A stretch of DNA of 64,000 nucleotides from Cryphonectria parasitica EP155. Lineage: Eukaryota; Ascomycota; Sordariomycetes; Diaporthales; Cryphonectriaceae. A program made the position numbers and the translations under genes. The stretch is taken from assembly GCF_011745365.1 (NCBI RefSeq), contig NW_024468911.1:490759-554758 (forward strand), in the 5' to 3' direction. A model generated the notes under the pieces. The model worked only from the letters and a program-made list of their open reading frames with translations. It was not told the origin of the DNA and ran no database searches. Positions 11,310 to 23,089 of the stretch are shown here, piece after piece (the stretch's first letter is position 1; the number at the start of each line of letters is the position of its first letter).

Positions 11310-13121
11310 TCACAATTTCGTGTTGGCTACCTTGCCTGTCAGCTCTTTCGTAATGGCAAGGCCAGCAGCTCTGCCTGAAAACACACAGCCTCCTAAAAAT
11401 GTCCCCTCGAGGGAATTATACCCATGGACGCCCCCTCCTCCGAAGCCTGCAGCCTCCCCAGCAGCGTATAGGCCCGGGAAGGGCTCGCCTGTAGGCCTCA
11501 TCACGTTGCTCTCCAGGTTCGTCTCGAGGCCTCCCAGCGTCTTGCGCGTGACCAGATTCATGCGCACCGCGATCAGAGGCCCATGCTTGGGGTCCAGCAG
11601 GCGATGGGGCGGCGCGACGCGGCTCATCTTGTCAGGCCAGTAGTTGCGCCCGTTGTGGATCAGCATGGCCTGCGCGTCCTTGGAGTAGGCGTTGTCGAAC
11701 TGACCGTCGCGAGTATCGATGACCTCCTTCACCTCGGCATAGTCGAGCTCGGGGCCGCCGCGTTCCTTGGCCAGCAGATTCATGCCGGCCACCAGGTCCT
11801 GCAGGTTATCCTTGACGACAAAGTCGGCGCCATGTTCCTGGAATTTCTGCACGGGAACGGTGCCCTTCTTGCCGAGGACGCGCTGCAGCAGAAGCTGGAG
11901 GTAGCTCTTACTCGCGAGGTCAGGGTTCTGCTCCGACCCGGAGAGGGCAAACTCCCGCGCAATGATGGTCTGGTCTAGGATGAACCAGGTGTAATCGTAG
12001 CCGGTGCTGCATATATACTTGAGCGTGGCCAAGGTGTCTGAGCCAGGGTAGAGGAAAGGCGGCAACCTCTTGCCATTGGCGTCCAGCCAGAGGGATGATG
12101 GCGCGGGCAGGACACGAATGCCATGACCAGGCCAGATGGGGTTCCAGTTGGCCAGACCCTCTGTGTAGCTACAAGGAGAAGAGAAAATAAAAGAGTCAGC
12201 CAGCCGATCGTACAGGGCTGTAGTTGTCACGCGTCGCAGAGGAGTGGGTTAAACATACTGCCACATCCGATCCTTATTCACCACGCTGGCACCAGCCTCC
12301 TCGGTGATGTTGATCATGCGCCCATCGACGTGTGCAGGCACGCCCAGGACGAAGTTCTCTGGCACCTTGGGCCCGAGTCGGTCCTTTGGCCACGCGGCCT
12401 TCACCGCCTCGACGTTCCCGCCAATACCACCTGACGAGACGAGAACAGCAGAGCCATAGATCTCAAAGTCACCGGCAACGTCCCTGTTGGTTTTCACACC
12501 CCGAGGAGAGTTGTCAGGCGCCAGAATGCGACCCTTGACGCCCACAGCCCGCCCTGTGGTCTCGTCGACCAGCAGCTTGTCGACCATGTGCCTGAACTTG
12601 AACTCTACGATGCCTTCCTTTTCCTTGGCCTTGACGGGATCTGCAAAGACGCGCACAATCTCGGGTCCGACGCCCCAGGTAATGTGAAACCTTGGAACAG
12701 AGTTCCCGTGGCCGTCTGCCTTGCCGCCGCCCCTCTCCGCCCAGCCCACGTTGAACAGGAAACCCATTCCCCTCGCCTTGAGATACCTCTCCATGTCGTC
12801 GGTCGCAAAGTTCACAAACGCCTCAGCCCATTTCCTCGGCCAGTAGTCTTCCTTCTCCCGGTCGAAGGCTGCCGAGTAGAACCAGTCCCGCATGGCGAGC
12901 TCGCGTGAGTCCTTGATGCCCATTCGCCGCTGTTCCGTAGAGTCCACGCAGAAGATTCCGCCCAGTGACCAGAACGCCTGGCCTCCCAGGTTACTCGCAT
13001 TCTCCTGGTCGATAATGATCACAGGAATGTTGTTCCTGCTGAGCTCGAAGGCGGCGACGAGGCCAGCAAGGCCGCCGCCTATCACCAGGACTGGTTTCTG
13101 CTGTTCCGTGCCTGGAGCCAT
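11310..13121 (-). CDS. FAD-dependent oxidoreductase (3-ketosteroid dehydrogenase / flavocytochrome c fumarate reductase-like fold)
   Basis: Two exons (13121-12259 and 12168-11310, with a 90-bp intron) encode 573 residues. The N-terminus carries the Rossmann dinucleotide motif VLVIGGGLAGLVAAFEL at residues 11-27, with the acidic end of beta-2 (IIIDQE). The FAD_binding_2 pattern continues through AVLVSSGGIGGN and ends with the C-terminal FAD signature GLYAAGEAAG and HGYNSLEGTFLGGCVFSGRAAG. The intron junction restores MWHYTEGLANW, a motif common to this fungal subfamily. The family oxidises or reduces C-C bonds of steroids, fumarate or similar substrates; the substrate here is unknown. There is no obvious signal peptide, so cytosolic location is inferred. 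No pathway partner is adjacent. Confidence 0.9.
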
Positions 13122-14981
13122 GATGTGATCCTGCTCTGCTCTCCGACTCTCGCTCGTCTAGCCTTGTCCTGAGGTTGAGAGGCTGGACGAGGAGGAGAGG
13201 TAGAAATTGGTGGAGAAGGTGGAGGTACGTGACGGTGTGTTGGGAAGGAAGGTGAGGTAGAAAGAAAAGAAGAAGAAGAAAAAAGGAGGAGAAGGAGCTA
13301 TCCGTCACCTTGTTTGTCCCTTCTTCTTGACTTCACTCGAGAGAAGGATCAGCGGACATAAATACAAGCCTGCGTTTTCCCCGTCTGAGTACTATAATTT
13401 GTACCGGGAATTGGTCCGCTTGTTTTGTGCCAGGACGATGAGGTGACATGGGCTGACAATATGCACTGACCCAGGCAAACCAGGCTGTATGTGGTCTGTC
13501 ACACTCAGCTGCGGGCTTGTGTTCCTAATGCTTGCTTGTAGTCTACAGGATGGGCGCGCTGTGTTGTGCTGCAGTGCGTATTATTATGCCTCGGTTCGGG
13601 TTCGTACTGGCTCCCGCGGGGAGCGCTGCTGGGAATGCCCGTGACAAAAGGGCGGGTGGACGGCTTACCACCCCTGGAGTATCGATGCTCCTACTGCCTA
13701 TAGCTACTAACAAAGTGAGAACCAGGACTTCATGTAATACTGCACCATGTGCAAGTTGGCTGACGAGGGACCTTCCACTTCGAGTCAGTTAGACATTTAC
13801 CCTGTCTGGGCTGTATTCCATTATCATCTGACAAGCCGTGTCCGCGGCGCCCGGTAGATGATCCGATCCTGTCAGTGCTGTGAACCAGTGTTTACAGTAG
13901 AGAAGAAGAAAAAATACAAAGTACACCTTGCATAGTTTGTACAATTGCTTTGCGGACGAACAGTTTACGCCGGTTGATTCCAGTCACTGGGTGAGATACA
14001 CAATTGCGGTGTGGCCTTTTGGAGGCCATGAATCCTTGTTATAGGCTATCTATCGCTGAGCGAGAGAACTTCATCCTGCCGCGTCTACTGACTCAACAAC
14101 CGGTTTGATTGTCGTGTCACCATACGAATGATGCCCTTTAGTCACAACAGCACAAGACACTGGTCTTGCTTGCTCTCGAGGCTGCTGCGTAAACAGGGCA
14201 TCGCTCGTCCAGCTCCTCAACTCCTCTCTCTGAGATTATGTTGGCACTCATGTCACCTCGCGACTCGGGCGCAAATAGGAGGCCGACATTGCCACGGCTA
14301 GGCGTGGCAGCCCTAGGAAATCGAGCTTTGGCTCACCATGCAAGGTGAATAGGCTGCCACCGCCTCGTTGGTGACAACATTTGGTATTTCCTCAAAGCGC
14401 AAAGGTATCCATGCCCGCACGGATGGAAAACAGCAAGATAGTAGCGTTTCCGCCTATCGCAACAGCACGCAAAGGCAAACTTTCTCTACCATGTCCAGCT
14501 GCCGTCTCCAAAGCTCGAAACTGTTCAGCAGCTTTGATGGTAGCCCGTCCGAAGGGGAGGGAGAGAGGCCGATGATGTTGATCCGATGAGCCCTATATAG
14601 GATAGCTGCGTGTGGTATTGTTTCGCAAAGCGTGCCTTCATTTCCTCGGCCCTTGTAGAGCCAACGTGCTCGAGGCGCCTCTCGTGGCAGATTGACCGTA
14701 TTATGAGTATCGCGAATGAGCCAAGACCGGCGGACGCAAGTTGTAATCCAAGTTGACGAGCCCGCTGGATACGTAATGTTGACAGACCGACAACACCCAT
14801 TGAAAGTGGTGTCATCGGCATTACTTTCTTCGCTGGGTGGCCAGAAGCATCTTTGGAACCAGTCTTGCCGGCTGGGGCTCGCATATAATGACCCCAACAG
14901 CGCGGCTCGCAAGCTGGCTGATCTCACCGGCACGAGCGAAACTTTTTTTTTTCTTTTTTCGGGGGGGGGGGGGGGGGCTTT
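13122..14981. other. Intergenic region upstream of the FAD oxidoreductase
   Basis: The first 200 bp upstream of the FAD oxidoreductase is strongly purine-rich on the plus strand (GAAGAAGAAG), which is a CT-rich 5' UTR or promoter on the coding strand. The remaining 1.6 kb shows no gene I can support. The right end has T8-10 tracts and a run of 17 G at 14961-14977, which stops 4 nt before the stop codon of the next gene (minus strand). Confidence 0.6.
14961..14977. repeat. G17 homopolymer abutting a gene end
   Basis: Seventeen consecutive G on the plus strand lie four bases beyond the stop codon of the uncharacterised minus-strand gene, so on the transcript this is a C17 tract at the very start of the 3' UTR. 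It is preceded on the plus strand by T-rich sequence. Confidence 0.9.
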
Positions 14982-16289
14982 TCACTTCATGAAAGCGACA
15001 TCTTGGAATATGTGGAGGTCAGGCCCGGCGTCCCCCAGTTCTCGGCGCAGAAAGGTCCCAAAGTTGTTCAGCACCAGGGTGCCCACCAGTTCAGCCTCTG
15101 CTTCCTGCCCGATCCGTATCAGGTGTTGAGCAGCGTCTGTGGCCATGACGACGATCCGCTTCGCCACAAGAGCCCTGGAAGAGAGGGACCCGCCAGTATC
15201 GGCCGTTGTCTTTTGGCCTGCCTGGCTATCGCATTCCACATAGTTCCCCAGACTTTTGACCATAGTTGACTTGAGGATCTTAAGTGCAAGAGTGGCGTCA
15301 GGGTGGGTGGGATGGTGGATATCGAGATGCGCTCTGTCGATCTGAACAGTTCTGGTCAGCCTCCGCAGCTGCTCGCTCATGGCGGCAAAGGCATCAAAGA
15401 GGGCTTCCGAGGGCCGCACGCTCTGCCAGGCGAAGATGGTAGACCTCAAGCACAGGGCCCTCCAGGAGTATAGAGCGGTTTCCTCAAAGAGCTGGTTCTC
15501 GCGGAACATGTCGCCCGCCCGTATGATGGATGCGTAGCCACTGTTTAGAGGGGCGCCCGGGGTGAGCTTAGTCCGAACCAGGGCACAGAGCAGGTGCGAA
15601 GCAATCATGATGTCCTGCGGAGAGGAAAAGGCGGGCCCCTGACCGCGCATGTACCGATCCAGCCAGGTCCAACCAACCTCCTCGAGGCCCTCCTCGACCA
15701 TGAACGGGATCAGGTTTCTAACCAGGGGTTTGAACTTGAGGAACGACAGGTCTCGTTCGAAGCCAGACGAGCGGAGCCATTGGAGAACACGAAGGGCGGT
15801 GCCGGAAGCCGCCATAGACTCATTGACGGAAATAGAGGACGACTGAGCGATGGCATCGCGCTTGGCAATCAAGACACCAGCAGCACGCTTTAGATTCATC
15901 AGGCCCTTTGAGACAGCCTGGTCGAAAACGTCCATAGGGTCCCGCTCGGCGGGTGACATGGCGGTAACCTTAGAGGGATCATAGCTGAAGAGGGGGTTGG
16001 AGAGGACGGCGCGTACATGGCGGTCGGTCGGAAAACGATGCAGGTTGTGGGTAGTCTGAGAGGTCAAGACGTCCGAGGTCTGGTCGGGTACGGCAGTGGT
16101 GAAAGAGGAGGTCGGAGTTGACGACTTGTTCTCAGGCCAGTCGCCATGCTCCTTGTCGAGGTTCTTGCGGAAGGAGGTGGTCAATGCATTGAGTAGTCGT
16201 TGAGACTCGCGCTGATTCAGTGGGGGAGGATAGTGGACCCTGGGGAAGAAGGCATTGAAGGGATTCAGCAACTTCTTTGTGCTACGCAT
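14982..16289 (-). CDS. Uncharacterised fungal protein, helix-rich
   Basis: A single uninterrupted frame of 435 residues. I do not recognise a domain. The N-terminus (MRSTKKLLNPFNAFFPR) is basic and lacks acidic residues, which would fit a mitochondrial targeting peptide. It is followed by a Ser/Thr-rich linker and then FPTDRHVRAVLSNPLF, which resembles a block seen in conserved fungal hypotheticals. The rest is a string of amphipathic helices (LRVLQWLRSSGFERDLSFL; VGWTWLDRYMRG; HLLCALVRTKL; KRIVVMATDAAQHLIRIG), reminiscent of helical-repeat (PPR/TPR-like) scaffolds but without a countable repeat. The codon usage and the even composition over 1.3 kb support real coding. A 67-codon upstream frame overlaps the start (see findings). 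Confidence 0.78.
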   Translation of the reverse strand: MRSTKKLLNPFNAFFPRVHYPPPLNQRESQRLLNALTTSFRKNLDKEHGDWPENKSSTPTSSFTTAVPDQTSDVLTSQTTHNLHRFPTDRHVRAVLSNPLFSYDPSKVTAMSPAERDPMDVFDQAVSKGLMNLKRAAGVLIAKRDAIAQSSSISVNESMAASGTALRVLQWLRSSGFERDLSFLKFKPLVRNLIPFMVEEGLEEVGWTWLDRYMRGQGPAFSSPQDIMIASHLLCALVRTKLTPGAPLNSGYASIIRAGDMFRENQLFEETALYSWRALCLRSTIFAWQSVRPSEALFDAFAAMSEQLRRLTRTVQIDRAHLDIHHPTHPDATLALKILKSTMVKSLGNYVECDSQAGQKTTADTGGSLSSRALVAKRIVVMATDAAQHLIRIGQEAEAELVGTLVLNNFGTFLRRELGDAGPDLHIFQDVAFMK

Positions 16290-18121
16290 CTTGATGATGC
16301 GTTGATAGCAGCAGCTGTGGCTGCTGGCGCACTGATGCGGTGTTGGAGGTGCGGAGGTGTGTGATGGCTACCTTCCATGGGAGCAGGGTCCAATACCCTG
16401 TCAGAAAGAGGACGGCAGCACCCTCGATGGAGGGGAGGGGGGTTCTTGGTTGATGTGATGTGTGGTACAACTCATGGAGGTCCAAGGAGGAGGAGAGGGA
16501 TCATGTCATATCATAGAAGTTAGAGGCAGAACAAGAGAAGCTGACAAGTGCTGCCCCGCCCATGGTGGAACCCTCCAGGTGCCTGCCTGCCTGCCTGCCT
16601 ATAGCAACTGTACCTCCCTCCAAGCTCAGCTAACAACCAGGGTATGTAGCCCCCACGTGATGGAAGCTACTTACTCATACTGCCGTCGTACTATGGCACG
16701 CAGGTACAGCCCTACCATAGTAAATCGAAATGATGCCATCACTCGTGCTCTCTCCCACCCTTCAGAACGGAACTGGTCTCCCACCCTGGCACATTGTTCC
16801 TCTCTGCTTTGTCTTGACTAGACAGAAGAGATGGTTGAAATGGCTGGAGATCAGGCAGCTCTGGGAGAGCATTCTGCCCATGTGCAATTCATTTCTTCTT
16901 GTTAGCTTCATGTTGTAGCTGCTATGCTAGCTGATCACTGTCAATTGAGAACACCTCGAGTACCTCCCTTGGGATCTATACATTGCATATTGTCTATGTT
17001 TGGGAGGAGGGAGATCATGAAGCTTAGCCAGGGGAAAGGCAAGGGATCTGGTCATAGGCCAAGACCCTGGCACGCCTGGTAGCTGCATTGTTGTCCTGCA
17101 CGCTGCAAGGGCCTGTCGAGTTCATGTTTGTGGAGGATGAATCAATTGCTTGCTTTTAGGCTGCCTGTGCGAGATCAAAAGCCGTCCACTCGACCTCCAC
17201 ATGGAGGAGGTAGGATAGGAAGAAGAGCCTCCTTTTTGCACCAGGAGACAAGCTCTGTGTGGGCTGCAAGCAAGCCTGCAAGCTGCTTTCAGGTAGCCTG
17301 GCTCCCCCAGGTTTTCGCCGTGGTCAGCCTAGTAACTGGGGCTGGAAGGACTACCTTGGTCGAGGTGATGTCCTTAACAGATTTTGGTGGGTGAGTCCCG
17401 TGCCTGGTGTTAGGTGGGTGGCAAGCGTCGTTTGTAAATGGCCTGTGCATGGGCGCCCCCCCCCCTGTGCCCTGCGCCTCACCACTCCAAATTCGTCCAT
17501 TCTGCGCAGCTGCAGGGCCTTAGCCAGGCGTCAAGGTGCCTTGTTTGACTTTTGACTTTGGACTTCCTCCTCCAGTGCCCCCAGTCCCCCATCCCAATTC
17601 CACAACTCAGTTCAGCTCAGGACCCCAAAAGGTATTTGGATCGCACCCCCAGCCTCAAGCTCAACTTCAAACAACACGCATCATCCACATGTACAGCACA
17701 ACGCACCACCCCTAGAACTGGCCCATGCCTCCCCTTGCCTTGTGAAGTAGTCAGGCTGCTGCTTCTGCTGCTGTTCACTTCCTTTCTTAGGTAGTGAACA
17801 AGCTGATTTTCACCACCTTTCTGACTTTTTCCCCATCCAAACACGTCTTCACGTGTACAGTCAGTCCCTTTCCTACTCCATCGCCTCTCCTGCCACTCAA
17901 CTTCTGGTCACAAGACATCGTCCGCCCAACTAAACTCCTCTTCGGACAATCAAAACTGACCTTCAGCAGCCCTACCCACCTGGTCTCTCGCCCATCCTCT
18001 GACAACCAACACGATCATCCACCCACCCTTCCTCCTCTCCCTGAGGACAACTCGATCCAGCGATTTTGTCGCAACCAACCATTCTTCCTCCCACACAAAA
18101 ACAATCATCACAACCAGAGAC
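16290..18121. other. Divergent intergenic region; 5' region of the Def1-like gene
   Basis: This 1.8-kb divergent promoter region contains (GCCT)5 at 16581-16600 and a C-rich stretch near 17455-17465. A long pyrimidine-rich segment (about 17790-18115) ends at the Def1-like start, as is common in the leaders of highly expressed fungal genes. No gene is supported. Confidence 0.6.
16581..16600 (+). repeat. (GCCT)5 tetranucleotide repeat
   Basis: Five perfect GCCT units lie in the intergenic region. Confidence 0.9.
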
Positions 18122-21100
18122 ATGTCTGACGTACAGGCGAGGCCAGCTGCCTCACGTGGCAGGGGCTCTTCAGCTCGTGGTGGAAGAGGCGGTTTCTCCA
18201 GCCGTGGTGGTCGCAGCAGCACGAGATCTGGTCTTGCCACCAATGGTGACTCTGAGGCCACCTCTCTGCCGACCCTGGAGGACCAGGGAGAGATTGCAGA
18301 CCTGAACAAGGCACATGGCTCTCAGCTCCCCCTCATCAAGGAGCTTTTCCCCACCTGGTCAGAGGTTGACATCCTCTATGCTCTGAAGGAGACTGATGGC
18401 GATGTGACAATGACTATTGAGCGCATTGCTGAGGGTAAGCTAAACTCTTTCCACTTACCCGACCCCCAGGAATGCCCTCCTCAGTTTGCACGAATTGAGG
18501 TTCAGAGCTGACCTTTCCGCTTCGTAAACTCTAGGTAATATTTCACAATGGGGCGAGGTTTCCAACCAGAAGAAGGACCGTACCAAATCCAAGGCCAAGG
18601 ATACATTCACTACTACTACCGGCGCCGATGTCCCTACCGTGTCCAATGCCAGAGCTCCTCGAGGCGGTCGTCCTGATGGCAGCCGTGGCCGTGGTCGTGC
18701 TACCGAACGCGGCGGTCGTGGTGCTGCCCGAGGACGATCCGTGAACCCTGCTGCGAATGGCGCCCGCGTCAAGGACAGCCAGCCCTTGTCTGTCCCTACC
18801 GACGAGTCTTCGGCCTGGGATACATCGAAGAGCAACGATGATGGTGGCTGGGCCCAGGCTGCGGCCGCTACCTCGTGGGAGACCCCCGCCGCGTCTGACC
18901 CTGCTCCTGTCGCGCCTGCTAAGGCTGCTGCTGATCCTGCGAAGCCCGCCGCCGTTTCCCAGGGAACGCAAAAGACGTGGGCTAGTATGCTCCGTCAGTC
19001 GACCGCCCCGAAGGCCGCCCCGCAGCCTCCCAAGGAAGCTGCTGCGCCCAAGCCAGACCCTGTCCTCGAACCCCTCCCTGCTGCCGCGGAGCCCTCTGCC
19101 CCGGCTCCAGATCCAGTCTCGGCCTCAGCCCCGGAGCCCGAGCCCGAATCGATCGCTGAACTGTCCGCTGAGCCACACGATGATCAGATGCCAGCAGACC
19201 ACACCACGGTAGTCGTGCCAGAAGTTGCCTTGCCGCCCTCCAAGGATCAGTTGACTGAGACGAACCTCGAGCAGGTTGTTGACGAATCGCACCCTCCCGT
19301 GACGGACACTGTCCACAGCGAGGCCGCAGACTCGTGGGACCCACGTGCTACCGTCATCAGCGCCACTGCCACGCCCCTCTCCGCCTCGCATGCCCAACAC
19401 CAGTCTCACAAAGCCCCCACCAGCGGATTCGCTGCCACCGCTATCAAGGCCACGGAGCGCACCGCTGTGCCTCGTACGCCAAGCCACCAGCGACGGTTCC
19501 TGGATCAGCAGGAGGCCGTCCGCATGCCTGTCGCTGCTAACCAGCAACTGGAGCGGACCACGCTCCAGTTTGGTGCTTTCAACCTGAACGGAAATGAGGA
19601 GGATGTCGATGGTGACCGCGAGGAGCCCGAGACCCGTGCTCAGCCTCCTGCTGACTCTCCTGTCGCCCAACCCCGCGCTTCCCTGCCTCCTGCACCCCCA
19701 GGTGTTGGTCCCGATGCGTACTCTGCCCAGAAGCCGGTCTCGTCCCTGCCTTCTGGCCCCAACTCTACTGGTACTGCATTTTCTGTCTTCCCCGAGGGCG
19801 CACACGCTCCTGAGAGCCACCTTCTGTCGCACGATGCTAATGCCAGTCAAGCAGCTCCAGCTCCTCCCACCGGGCCCGCCGCCCAGCAGGCCTCTGCTCA
19901 AGGTAGGCCGATCAATTCCCATCTTCTTTGATCACGTCCGCCCAATGAGTTTGAGATTTTCATGCTAACGTCGTCCTTTGCGACAGCCGTAGCACCCCAA
20001 CCTCCCACGCAGCCAGCTGCCCAGCAGTTTGGCCGCTTCGGTCAGGCAACAAGCCATGAGCAGCAGCCTGCTTTCCCCCCGAAGCCTTTCGATTCTTACA
20101 ACCAGGGAACCCAGCCCTCCGCAGCCCAGTCGCACTTCGACGGCTTCCCTGGCCAGCAGCAGTCTCAGTCACAGCCCCAGGCGGGTCAACAGCCCGGTGG
20201 TGCCTACAGTTCCGCAGCCGACCAGTACTCTTCCTACTACACGGCCGATCAGCACAGCCGCCCACCTTACAACAATTTCTACGGTCAAGGTTACGGACAG
20301 CAGCAGGGCCAGCAGCAGGGCCAGCAGACGGCGTCGGGTCAGCAGGAGGGTGGTCTTGCGTCTCGAGCTGGCTTGGGCGGATATGGTACCGCTCAGACCG
20401 ATCTGGCGAGCCAGTATCCCCAGAGCGCGAACCAGTCACGATTTGGTACTGCTGTGGCACAGGATCAGAACAGCGGAAATACCACTCCCAATCCTCCTAC
20501 GGCGCAGAACCAGCAGCCGACTGGTCAGACCCACCCGCAAGGCCACGCTGGTCAGCAGCAGCACGGAAATCAGTACTTCGGCCAGCAGCCGTACTACGGA
20601 GGTTACTACTCGGCCAACTACATGAACAACCAGTATGGCTACGGTGGATTTGGTCCGTACGGTAAGGGCGGCGTCTACGGCCAGCCACACCACTACGGCA
20701 TGTCCCAGCAGACGCCCTATGACCACAGCACCTCTGCCGCGAGTGGCTATCCCCAGGCTTCTCTGCACCGCGCCGACAGCGGTGCCGCGTCCGGCCTCGG
20801 CGATTACGGGCGCGCGGGTTCTGCCCAGTCTGGTACCCAGCAGCCAGGTCTTGCAGGTACTGGCGGTTTCGCAGGAATTCACGACGCCTTCGGACGCGGC
20901 GCGTCCTCGTACGGAGCCCAGACTGGCCAGTCATTCAATGCCCCCTCTGCGCAACCCACCGGTGCCGTCTCGGGCAATGACGAGCTGAAACCGTTTGGTG
21001 ACGGCAAGGCCGCCGGCGGGCCCAGCCCCTCGCTTGCCAGTGCTGGCAGGCCCGGCTCGGCTACCAACACTGTGCCGTCCCAGACCGGCCTGCCTCCTCC

Positions 21101-21341
21101 TCAGTCTGCCCAGCAGGGTATGGGAGGTTACGGCGGCTATCCGAGCCACCTGCAGGGCCACGGCCTGCACTCGCAGTCTGGCACGACTGGCTACGGTATG
21201 GGCACCGGCCCCGCACAGGGCCATCAGAACAGCCCATATTCTGGCTATGGAGGATTCGGTGGTGGCAACAGCTACTACGGTTCGCAGCAATCCCGCCACG
21301 GCGGCTGGGGTTCCAACTACAGCGGCGGTAATGGCTTCTAA
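18122..21341 (+). CDS. def1: Def1-like RNA polymerase II degradation factor (CUE domain, Gln-rich tail)
   Basis: Three exons (18122-18434, 18535-19902, 19987-21341) encode 1011 residues. An RG-rich N-terminus (GRGSSARGGRGG) is followed by a CUE ubiquitin-binding domain at about residues 60-105 (LIKELFPTWSEVDILYALKE; TIERIAEG). A second RGG-like block follows (GGRPDGSRGRGRATERGGRG), then a short segment TQKTWASMLRQ that is typical of fungal Def1, a Pro/Ala/Glu-rich middle and a long Gln/Gly/Tyr-rich C-terminus. In yeast, Def1 recruits the Elongin-Cullin E3 to stalled Pol II, and its processed form enters the nucleus. Introns of 100 and 84 bp have phase-1 junctions; the first falls within the CUE domain. 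The glutamine-rich tail starts at the third exon. Assignment rests on the CUE plus Gln-rich architecture and the WASMLR segment. Confidence 0.88.
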
Positions 21342-23089
21342 GGGGAGGAAGTTTGGCCATGCTCCGTCGCCTTTGTCTGTTGCGGTAGTCTGAAACTTCT
21401 CCTCTCTTTCAATACTCTCATTGTGGTAAGAGCCTTTCTGTTAATGAAATTCAAGGGATATTGAACCTGGAAATCGGGCTGGTTTGACTTGATGGAGAGG
21501 CGAAAAAGGAACGCGTTTTAACGGGCCTGACATGTGTTTTCAACCCACAATCCCTACCTTGCCGCTGTGTGGTTCCTGTCTTTTGTATGATTTCTCTCTT
21601 ACTACGGCCATGGAAAGGAAGGGCGGGAATGCGAACGCCCCCAAAAAAAGTTGCACCGGACATGGAGTTCTCCTCATGGGACTGATATGCTTTTCTGTTT
21701 CCTCCCTTTTCTATTATTCTTGCGCTTCTTTCCTGGGTAGAAAGGGATTGCTGGAGGATTTGCTGGCTACCTGCTGTTTTTCTTGGGGATTTCCCACCTC
21801 ACAATCTTTCTTTGGGGCGACGACGAGATTGTGGTCAGGGGGTCCCTCCATTAAAAGAGGGCAGCTTGGAGGACCATTGATAAGGGAGCACTTGGAGATG
21901 CAAATCAGAGAGTCACGAACAGACCAGCAAGCCAGATTGCAGGGATAGCAATAAGGATGAATAGTAATTTTTGGTTCAGGTCCTGGCCAAAATGGCAAAC
22001 AGAACCGCAGTCACTTGATTTCTTCATCCTGGTATGTTTGTCTCAAATTTGTTGTTCTGAACCCCCCGGGGGGGGGGGGGCCTTTACTTTGAACCTTGTT
22101 CTATTGCTGGGTGATAGCAACCTGAAGTTGGCTAAGGGGCCATGAACAAGGTTGAATATTTTCTGCCAGGTGCCTTTCCTACGGCTCACCACTTGACTTG
22201 CTGGATGTTTCTGCGTACAAGAGCTGTGCTACAATGAGCATGACCCCTTGGTGCTATCAAGTCCTTTGCAGATCAAAGTTCTCTTCCACCTGCCGTCTTC
22301 TTAGTTCCATGCCAAATTTCTCGATACCTTTCAGGGGCCGGCCATTGGTTTTAGATCACACCAAAATCTTCATTACATTCAGTCAAGGTATATGTATAGC
22401 AGCAACTGAGAAGGAGGGCATAAGATGGTCAATTTAGGAGGGCATGATCACTGTTCAGGAGGGTATACTTGCCGGAATCCATATGGATCACATCACACTC
22501 ATCCCTGGCAGATGATGTCGCCCAGCTCGAGAAATAATCATCTCATCTGGTAGCATTGGGATATGTCCTTAGTGGAGGTACTTTCCCAGGCACAGCAAGA
22601 TCGAAAGGGGGCAAAGCAGCTGGCTCTACCCAGCCAAATGTGATTCCATGCAGCCCAACCAGCAAAAGGAGGTCTAACTGTGATGTTGTTAATGTGTTGT
22701 AAGTGGATCATGGAGCTGTTGTTTCGGCTTACAGTTGTTTCCCTGGCAGAAGTTGTACTAAAAGTCAACCTCTCTGCGAAAGAAACTTCTTCTGCCTTCT
22801 CGAGACCATCCGACAGTCAACTATTGGGCTGAAGCTTGTTCAACCCTGATCTGGTACTATGCAGCATTTTCACAGACATCTTTTGCCTACAGCTGAGTGA
22901 ATGCAGTCCCAAAGAACATTGCTTCCTTCAGTGCCGAGCAATTGAGCAGCCCATCTCTATCGACGCGTCTCATCCACGTCATCCAACAATCAACACATCA
23001 ACCAACAACAACTTACCCATCGCACCACGCGTCGTCAGATCACTTCAGACCTTCTGTTGGTGAGCAGCATACCATTTTGATCAACCATC
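21342..23089. other. Intergenic region downstream of the Def1-like gene and upstream of the GH128 gene
   Basis: The first few hundred bases are presumably the Def1-like 3' UTR. CCCCCC followed by 13 G occurs at about 22062-22080. No gene, RNA gene or mobile element is visible. The last 130 bp (A/C-rich, CAACAACAAC-like) looks like a fungal 5' leader. Confidence 0.6.

Noticed and set aside
19125..19922. 265-codon minus-strand frame over Def1-like exon 2
   Set aside because: Shadow of a low-complexity Pro/Ala-rich coding exon.
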